This document shows, one piece after another, positions 59,640 to 64,000 of a DNA stretch of 64,000 nucleotides (position 1 is the first letter of the stretch; each line of letters starts with the position of its first letter). The translations under genes and the position numbers were made by a program. This DNA comes from Anaerolineaceae bacterium (GTDB lineage Bacteria; Chloroflexota; Anaerolineae; Anaerolineales; Anaerolineaceae). Under the pieces are notes generated by a model. It saw only the letters and a program-made list of their open reading frames with translations. It did not search any database and was not told where the DNA came from. The stretch lies in the NCBI GenBank assembly GCA_016927865.1, contig JAFGLU010000118.1, positions 1 to 64,000 of the forward strand, given 5' to 3'.

Positions 59640-60528
59640 CGGAGAGCCCGTAATAGCGGTGATAAGCCTCTGCAAGGGTCGGCTGCTGGCAGATCATATC
59701 GGTAACGCGGTACTGGCTGGCGATCTTGATGAGCGAATCGGGGTCGCCTTGCACGGTGCAGCGCAGTTGGTTGTCTTCCAGGCGCACATCTTCCAGGTTG
59801 GTCAGGTTGGCGAAGGCGTCCACGGGCACGGCACAGCCGAAGCGCATTTCTACCTTGCGCAGCGAGCGGCTGCGCAGGCGCACAGCCCTTACTACTTCGA
59901 TGAGGTGACCCTGGTGCAGCACACCCACCCGGTCACAGGAGCGCTCTACTTCGGGGAGAGAAGCGCTGGTGAAAAAGACCGTGCTGCCTTGGGCGCGTAC
60001 TTCGATCATCAACTGTCCGAAAGCCTTTTGGGCCTCGGCGTCCAGATTGCGAGTCGGTTCATCCAGGATGAGCAGTTCAGGGTGGTGCATGAAAGCCTGC
60101 ACCAGGCCAATCTTCTGGCGGTCAGCGGGCGAAAGGCGGGCCGCGGGGAGCTTGAGATCGACACCCAGGCGGTCTGCCAGTTGGCGAGCGTAGGTCAAAT
60201 CGGCGCCGCGGCGCAGCCCCGCCAGGAAGGAGAGGGTGCCCAGGCCGTTGAACTGGTCGAACATGGAGAAGCTGGCGGGGAGGAAGCCCACCTGCGAGCG
60301 GATTTCTTGCGGGTTGCGGCGGACGTCTTGTCCAAAGATCAGGGCGCGGCCACTGGTGGGGCGGGCAAAATCGAGCAGGAGGCGGACAACGGTCGATTTG
60401 CCAGCGTTTTGCGGTCCAAGCAAGCCAAAAATCTCGCCCGGCTCCACCTGGAAGGTTAATTCCTCGACCCCTCGGTGAACGCCGTAGAACTTGCTTAAAT
60501 TTTCTGTGCGAATAACGACGTAATACAT
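59626..60528 (-). CDS. ABC ATPase with degenerate catalytic motifs
   Basis: A 300-residue ATPase paired with the membrane subunit. Walker A is GLLGPQNAGKSTVV (Asn-Gly replaced by Gln-Asn, Lys-Ser kept) and Walker B is LLILDEPTRNLD. The signature is LSPADRQKIGL in place of LSGGQ, and the switch region reads FFTSASLPEVE, where the usual His is absent. A C-terminal domain (about 215-300) follows. Loss of the switch His and a poor signature suggest weak or regulated ATP hydrolysis. GGAGG precedes ATG 60528. It is in an operon with the GbsR-type regulator. Confidence 0.85.
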   Translation of the reverse strand: MYYVVIRTENLSKFYGVHRGVEELTFQVEPGEIFGLLGPQNAGKSTVVRLLLDFARPTSGRALIFGQDVRRNPQEIRSQVGFLPASFSMFDQFNGLGTLSFLAGLRRGADLTYARQLADRLGVDLKLPAARLSPADRQKIGLVQAFMHHPELLILDEPTRNLDAEAQKAFGQLMIEVRAQGSTVFFTSASLPEVERSCDRVGVLHQGHLIEVVRAVRLRSRSLRKVEMRFGCAVPVDAFANLTNLEDVRLEDNQLRCTVQGDPDSLIKIASQYRVTDMICQQPTLAEAYHRYYGLSDGVD

Positions 60529-60565
60529 CTCAGCCTCCTTGCGTGTGCTTTTTGCGGCAACAAAA

Positions 60566-60598
60566 CGCCGGTTGGTCCTGGGAGGGAACCAACCGGCG
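60566..60598. terminator. hairpin between regulator and ABC genes
   Basis: CGCCGGTTGGT (60566-60576) and its complement (60588-60598) form 11-bp arms. Read on the minus strand a short T-run follows. It lies between the GbsR-type gene and the ATPase gene, so it may weaken expression of the exporter relative to its regulator. Confidence 0.45.
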
Positions 60599-60625
60599 CG
60601 GCTTAAATTACGTCGCAAAGCGGTC

Positions 60626-61129
60626 TTAGGCGGTTTCCTCCACCCGAGATTGCCACGAGTCGATCATTTTACGGTACGAGTCTTCTACCATGTCCGCCCA
60701 AGCTTTCATTTCCACCAGGCGGTGGCGAGCGGGATGATCTTCTTCCAGCCCCGTCAATCCGGTTTCGGCCAGCTCTTTGAACGCGGTGATGCCATCAAGC
60801 CGCATTTCCAGGGTGCTTTGCCAGGCGGTTTCAGAAATGACGTAGTAGTCGTAGCGCTCTCCGGGGAGGGAGACTTTTTCGATGAGGTCGGCCATTTGCA
60901 GGGTTCGCAAATTAGTTGAAACGCTGCTGCGGCTAACCTGGATCGTCTCCGCCATTTCTTCGGCTGCCAGGGGGCGGTTGGAGATCATTAGAAGACCCAA
61001 CAAACGCCCTCCGATGCGGGGAACGCCGTAAGCCTCGTAATGCAACCCCATATTTTCAATGAACTGGGATAACTCAGGTCTGTCCTCTAGGGGACTATCT
61101 CCAGAATTATCCGGACTATCAACCTCCAT
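60626..61129 (-). CDS. GbsR/MarR-type transcriptional regulator
   Basis: A 167-residue regulator with a winged helix: YGVPRIGGRLLGLLMISNRPLAAEEMAETIQVSRSSVSTNLRTL is the GbsR-type DNA-binding stretch (about 32-80). The C-terminal helices probably dimerise. An in-frame ATG lies ten codons upstream, but GGAGAA is placed for ATG 61129. It heads an operon with the ABC exporter and probably represses it. Confidence 0.88.
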   Translation of the reverse strand: MEVDSPDNSGDSPLEDRPELSQFIENMGLHYEAYGVPRIGGRLLGLLMISNRPLAAEEMAETIQVSRSSVSTNLRTLQMADLIEKVSLPGERYDYYVISETAWQSTLEMRLDGITAFKELAETGLTGLEEDHPARHRLVEMKAWADMVEDSYRKMIDSWQSRVEETA

Positions 61130-61188
61130 CAGTTCTCCTTGTGAATCGAACACGTACACATGAAAAGCCAGCTTTCGCGGCTACCGTG

Positions 61189-61217
61189 ATTATAGTTCTT
61201 TCGGTTATTTTTGTCAA
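61189..61217 (-). promoter_or_regulatory. consensus promoter of the GbsR-ABC operon
   Basis: On the minus strand TTGACA (61212-61217), a 17-bp spacer and TATAAT (61189-61194). Transcription should begin near 61182, leaving a 53-base leader before the GbsR start. Confidence 0.8.
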
Positions 61218-61251
61218 GACTGAAATGACTGTAAAGATGATTGCCACAAAA

Positions 61252-61285
61252 AGACCCTAAGGGTTTCAGAAAACCCTTAGGGTCT
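61252..61285 (-). terminator. terminator after the HicB-DinB gene
   Basis: AGACCCTAAGGGTTT (61252-61266) and its complement (61271-61285) are perfect 15-bp arms with a CAGA loop. On the minus strand the stem is followed by T5, so it ends the transcript of the gene at 61297-61989. Confidence 0.85.
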
Positions 61286-61296
61286 GATCAGGTCGA

Positions 61297-61989
61297 CTAA
61301 ATCAAATGGGCGATGTGCCCGATGTGGTCCATTTCGTGCCACAGGGCGCGGCGCAGCACCTTGCGCGGGCTCCAGAACTCGCCGCGCAGCCCGACCACCT
61401 GTTTGACCCCCTCCAACTCTGGCAGCACCGTCACCAAACGCGCGCGCACGAAAGCCAGCCGCTCAAAGGCTTCCTCGGGCAGTTCGCTGCGCTCGCCGCC
61501 CAGGCCCAGGCGATCCAGGTACCACCACTCTGCCCCGGCGATGTGCCCCAAAATGCCACGGATGCTCCAGCGCTCGCCGGGAACCTCGCGGTCCAACAGA
61601 TCGGCGGGTAGATGCTGCGCAATGGCCAGCAAATCGGCGCGAGTCCAGGAAAGTAGTTCCAACCCGCATTGAACGTCGTCTTCGTCCAGCGGACGACAGT
61701 CATCCCGAAACCATGCGTTGACTAAGTAGCCCTTCTCAGCGGGTTCGAAGTTATCATCGATGGTGTAGACGTCGAAAGACTCCACCGTGCGCAAGTCGAA
61801 ATCGCCCAGCTCAATGTACTCGCGCCCGGCGTGCTTTTCGGCCCAATCGCGGTAGTTCAACAATGCGCGGGGAACCTTGAGCAGGGCGCTGGCGGCGTCC
61901 TCACCGTAGGCAAAACAGCCGGGATAATCTAAAGCCCAGGCCACTGAGCGGCCCTCGTACCCGTTTTCCATTCCAATCCGAATGCGCAT
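61297..61989 (-). CDS. HicB-like domain fused to DinB-like domain
   Basis: A 230-residue two-domain protein. Residues 1-50 resemble the HicB antitoxin fold (GRSVAWALDYPGCFAYGEDAAS, the YPGC-x-GED pattern). Residues 100-230 are a DinB-type four-helix bundle: LGHIAGAEWW with His149, then LWHEMDHIGH with His218 and His222, the metal triad of DinB/YfiT proteins. DinB-fold enzymes act as thiol transferases, but most are uncharacterised. No HicA gene is adjacent, so a toxin-antitoxin role is unlikely. A terminator follows. Confidence 0.8.
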   Translation of the reverse strand: MRIRIGMENGYEGRSVAWALDYPGCFAYGEDAASALLKVPRALLNYRDWAEKHAGREYIELGDFDLRTVESFDVYTIDDNFEPAEKGYLVNAWFRDDCRPLDEDDVQCGLELLSWTRADLLAIAQHLPADLLDREVPGERWSIRGILGHIAGAEWWYLDRLGLGGERSELPEEAFERLAFVRARLVTVLPELEGVKQVVGLRGEFWSPRKVLRRALWHEMDHIGHIAHLI

Positions 61990-62058
61990 AGAATAACTCC
62001 CTTAATGATGTGGCCCGGAATAAGTCTTGCACTTTTGCTAAAAGCGGGCTGACGTAGA

Positions 62059-63558
62059 TTAAATTTTGGTCGTGTGAAACTTAACTTTGTCTTTCTTGCA
62101 GATATCGGTGATGGCTCGCCGCCCCGACATGACCCCGCCCGGCAAACCACCGCCCGGCTGCACCCATTGCCCTGCCATATAGAAGTTTTGCAGGCCGGGC
62201 AGGGTGTTGTCCATTTTCATCATCAAAGCCTTGGGAGTGATCATCCAACCCTCAAAGCTGCCCTGCCAGTTGCCGGTGTAGCGTTCAAAGGTCAGCGGCG
62301 TGGCCACATCGATCATTTCTACCTGGCTTCCAATTCCGGGCCAGCGCTGCTCCAGGCCGTCAAGCACGGCTTCGGACACGGCGTGTTTCTCGGCCTGATA
62401 AGCTGCCGGGTCGGCAGCCAGTGTCTTCCAGTAATTATAGTCGCTGTCGAACATGATGGTGAGTACGCTCTTGCCCTCTGGGGCCAGGGTTGGGTCGAAG
62501 TTGTACAGGTGCGCAGAGAGAATCTCGTGAGATTTTCCGCCGATGACGATGGGGGTCTTCAACGCGTATTTTACCCCCGAAACACTTTGAGTTTCATCAG
62601 CAAAACTGCGATTGACGCCCAGACCGACAAACACCAGGCCGGGGAAGATGAGCATATTGTCGTAGTAACCGCGGATGGTGTCATTCACATAACGGCCTTC
62701 CAGCATCTTAAAAATGGTGGCGTGACCATCGGCAGCCGATATGACCACGTCGGCGCGGTGTTCGCTGCCATCTTTGAGGCGCACACCGACAGCTCGGTTA
62801 TCTTCCACCAAAATTTTTTCGACCGGGGAACTGTAGTGGATCGTTCCGCCCAGATCCAGATAGCGTTTCTCGATGGCTTGTGCCAGCGGCATGGATCCCC
62901 CCAGCGGGTATCCGGCGGTTTTGCTGTCCAGAAAGGCCAGGGTCATTACCAAGCCCAGCGCTGCCATGTCTGGGAAAAGCGAATCTTTAATGCTCTTACG
63001 TAGCAAGGGATCCTGGAAATGGTTGCCAAGGTCGCCCAGGGACAGATTCGTCCATTTCTTCATCTGTGGAATGACCGAGAGCATTCCCGCGAAAAATCCG
63101 GCCTTTTGTAACAGCCCCGCCAGGCCGCCTTTAAAGGCAGGTTGGCCCATCTTCTTGCATAACCGGATTCCGTCGGTCAACTCGCGAATTGCGCCTGCGT
63201 CCTGGGGAGCTAGCTCAAGCATATGCTTTTCTAGACGGTCAGGATTGACGTACATGTTGAACGCGCGCCCTTGTTCGTCTTCGACGACCATAAAGATTTC
63301 GTGATCGACGAATTGGCGATCTTTTAGCAGGCCTACCTCCTGCCAAAAGGTGAATATCGAGTTGGCCGGAGAGGAGCCAACCAGCCAGTGGATGCAACCG
63401 TCGATGGTGTAACCTTTTCTCTTCCAACTGGCGCACAGTCCACCGGGTAGGTTGTGAAGTTCAAAAACTTGGGTGGTGTAACCGTTCATTTGACCGTAGA
63501 TGCCGGCGGAGATTCCGGCGAACCCGGCGCCGATGATGGCAATCGATTTTGGTGACAT
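62059..63558 (-). CDS. phytoene-desaturase-like FAD oxidoreductase (CrtI family)
   Basis: A 499-residue flavoprotein. The dinucleotide fold is IAIIGAGFAGISAGIYGQMNGY (residues 6-27) followed by ELHNLPGGLCASWKRKG, the CrtI-type GG motif. The C-terminal FAD-contact stretch is NFYMAGQWVQPGGGLPGGVMSGR. In sequence style it is closer to the broad CrtI/retinol saturase-like group than to true carotenoid enzymes, and no crt genes are nearby. AGGAG precedes ATG 63558; TATAAT on the minus strand is at 63608-63613. Confidence 0.88.
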   Translation of the reverse strand: MSPKSIAIIGAGFAGISAGIYGQMNGYTTQVFELHNLPGGLCASWKRKGYTIDGCIHWLVGSSPANSIFTFWQEVGLLKDRQFVDHEIFMVVEDEQGRAFNMYVNPDRLEKHMLELAPQDAGAIRELTDGIRLCKKMGQPAFKGGLAGLLQKAGFFAGMLSVIPQMKKWTNLSLGDLGNHFQDPLLRKSIKDSLFPDMAALGLVMTLAFLDSKTAGYPLGGSMPLAQAIEKRYLDLGGTIHYSSPVEKILVEDNRAVGVRLKDGSEHRADVVISAADGHATIFKMLEGRYVNDTIRGYYDNMLIFPGLVFVGLGVNRSFADETQSVSGVKYALKTPIVIGGKSHEILSAHLYNFDPTLAPEGKSVLTIMFDSDYNYWKTLAADPAAYQAEKHAVSEAVLDGLEQRWPGIGSQVEMIDVATPLTFERYTGNWQGSFEGWMITPKALMMKMDNTLPGLQNFYMAGQWVQPGGGLPGGVMSGRRAITDICKKDKVKFHTTKI

Positions 63559-63945
63559 AGGGGACTCCTGGCAAGAATATGAATCAGTCTGGGGTGAAGC
63601 CTGGTTGATTATACAAAGCAAACATATAAATTAATGTCAGTTCGGGTTAGGAAGAAGGAATCGCTTTTTGGGGCATTATGAGCGGCTTGTCCCGAACTCA
63701 CGTTAGATTATACAAAAATATACGTGAATCAGAGGCGTAAGGTTGCGGGTTTCATCACGTCAACTCCCAGAGAGCCAGGTTGTAGAGATCTTAAAAGTGG
63801 AAGTTGGAATCGCTTTTTTGAAACCATGTAAAGTTCCAAATTGTGGGGATGCGTTATACTTAATAGTGCGTTTCTGTCGGAACTTCTTGACGGTCAAATG
63901 CGTCTAAATATCATTCGATTCACACTGACTGGAAAGCGAGAGACT
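63559..63945. other. divergent intergenic region
   Basis: It holds the minus-strand -10 (63608-63613), a second GATTATACAAA copy at 63706-63716, and a single family 2 end (TCACGTCAACTCCCAGAGAG from 63755). GAATCGCTTTTT occurs twice (63658 and 63808). TATACT at 63855-63860 may be the -10 of the plus-strand gene at the window end. No gene is supported. Confidence 0.5.
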
Positions 63946-64000
63946 ATGTCCGAAACCGTCATTGAAGAAAATGATCTCCCCGAAAAACCCCCTCGCCGGA
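63946..64000 (+). CDS. start of a gene cut by the window end
   Basis: ATG at 63946 opens a frame beginning MSETVIEENDLPEKPPRR that runs off the window. GGAAAGCGAG lies 6-15 bases upstream. The acidic then Pro/Arg-rich start suggests a disordered N-terminal tail, as often precedes a membrane segment. Product cannot be named. Confidence 0.5.
   Translation, partial: MSETVIEENDLPEKPPRR

Noticed and set aside
61297..61989. HicAB toxin-antitoxin system
   Set aside because: Only a HicB-like domain is present, fused to DinB, and there is no small HicA-like gene beside it.
62059..63558. Carotenoid biosynthesis cluster
   Set aside because: The CrtI-like gene stands alone; neighbours are unrelated and its sequence fits the wider oxidoreductase group.
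299..63870. Similarity between GTCCCACATTTGGGGACGC (306) and GTTCCAAATTGTGGGGATGC (63833)
   Set aside because: The match is short and gapped, and may be chance; not enough for a repeat call.
1..64000. tRNA genes
   Set aside because: I looked for T-arm GTTCGA-type sequences with matching acceptor stems in gaps and saw none that folds convincingly.

Overview
The window is GC-rich bacterial chromosome, densely packed with short operons on both strands. The gene content fits a member of the Chloroflexota, most likely an Anaerolineae-type lineage: VanW and LytR-CpsA-Psr envelope proteins, a type III pantothenate kinase, a SARP/BTAD giant regulator, a secreted phosphoesterase ending in a YLP-type tail, DUF2202 and DUF2721 proteins, and many small ABC-2 exporters. 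That placement is inferred from gene families, not from a marker phylogeny. No prophage, CRISPR array, tRNA or complete insertion sequence was seen. The mobile component is small palindromic repeats.

Layout. 1-225: a near-consensus promoter on the minus strand (TTGACA, 16 bp, TATAAT) followed by a boxA-like leader leaving the window to the left; this looks like the start of an rRNA operon. 514-5024: envelope and coenzyme A genes (vanW-like, Trm112-like, LCP, coaX). 5073-7471 (minus): DUF2202 protein and glnS. 7535-13649: TetR regulator, GH13 glycosidase, pyruvate-kinase-like protein, LacI regulator, CBS protein and an ArsB/NhaD-type transporter. 13732-16498: a two-gene unit of a cobalamin-mutase-like protein and an opine-dehydrogenase-like protein. 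16574-22948: V4R sensor, diguanylate cyclase, an orphan nucleotidyltransferase-fold candidate, a DEDDh exonuclease, DUF2721 protein and M55 peptidase. 23070-28714: an ABC-2 exporter divergent from a NarL-type two-component system. 28711-33935: UxuA-like protein, a solute-binding protein without signal peptide, phosphoesterase, duplicated membrane protein, zinc-ribbon protein. 34313-43998: mutS2 with a long leader, then a minus-strand operon nadK - zinc-ribbon membrane protein - recN - SARP-type ATPase regulator. 44203-48673: MFS exporter, GH5 and GH2 glycosidases. 48894-54690: WYL regulator/hydrolase pair, acetyltransferase, and two divergent short-chain dehydrogenases with a TetR regulator. 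54825-58729: MFS, NfeD, slipin, acetyltransferase, and a small SWIM protein behind a terminator-bearing leader. 58872-63558 (minus): a GbsR-controlled ABC exporter with a degenerate ATPase, a HicB-DinB fusion and a CrtI-like oxidoreductase. A truncated gene starts at 63946.

Three themes run through the window. First, about ten genes have a -10 hexamer only 6-9 bp before the start codon, so their mRNAs should be leaderless or nearly so. Second, two families of small palindromic, MITE-like repeats recur between genes: family 1 (about 110 bp, very long perfect stems with compensating changes, conserved CTTCCACCTCTGGCTGAG side) and family 2 (terminal inverted repeats like GGCTCTTTGGGAGTTGCC, one copy with a perfect 8-bp target duplication). 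Third, several regulator genes sit beside matching dyad or repeat operators: TetR/GH13, LacI, TetR/two SDRs and the two-component/ABC pair. The most novel-looking gene unit is the fused cobalamin-mutase-like protein with an altered cobalamin motif plus opine dehydrogenase.
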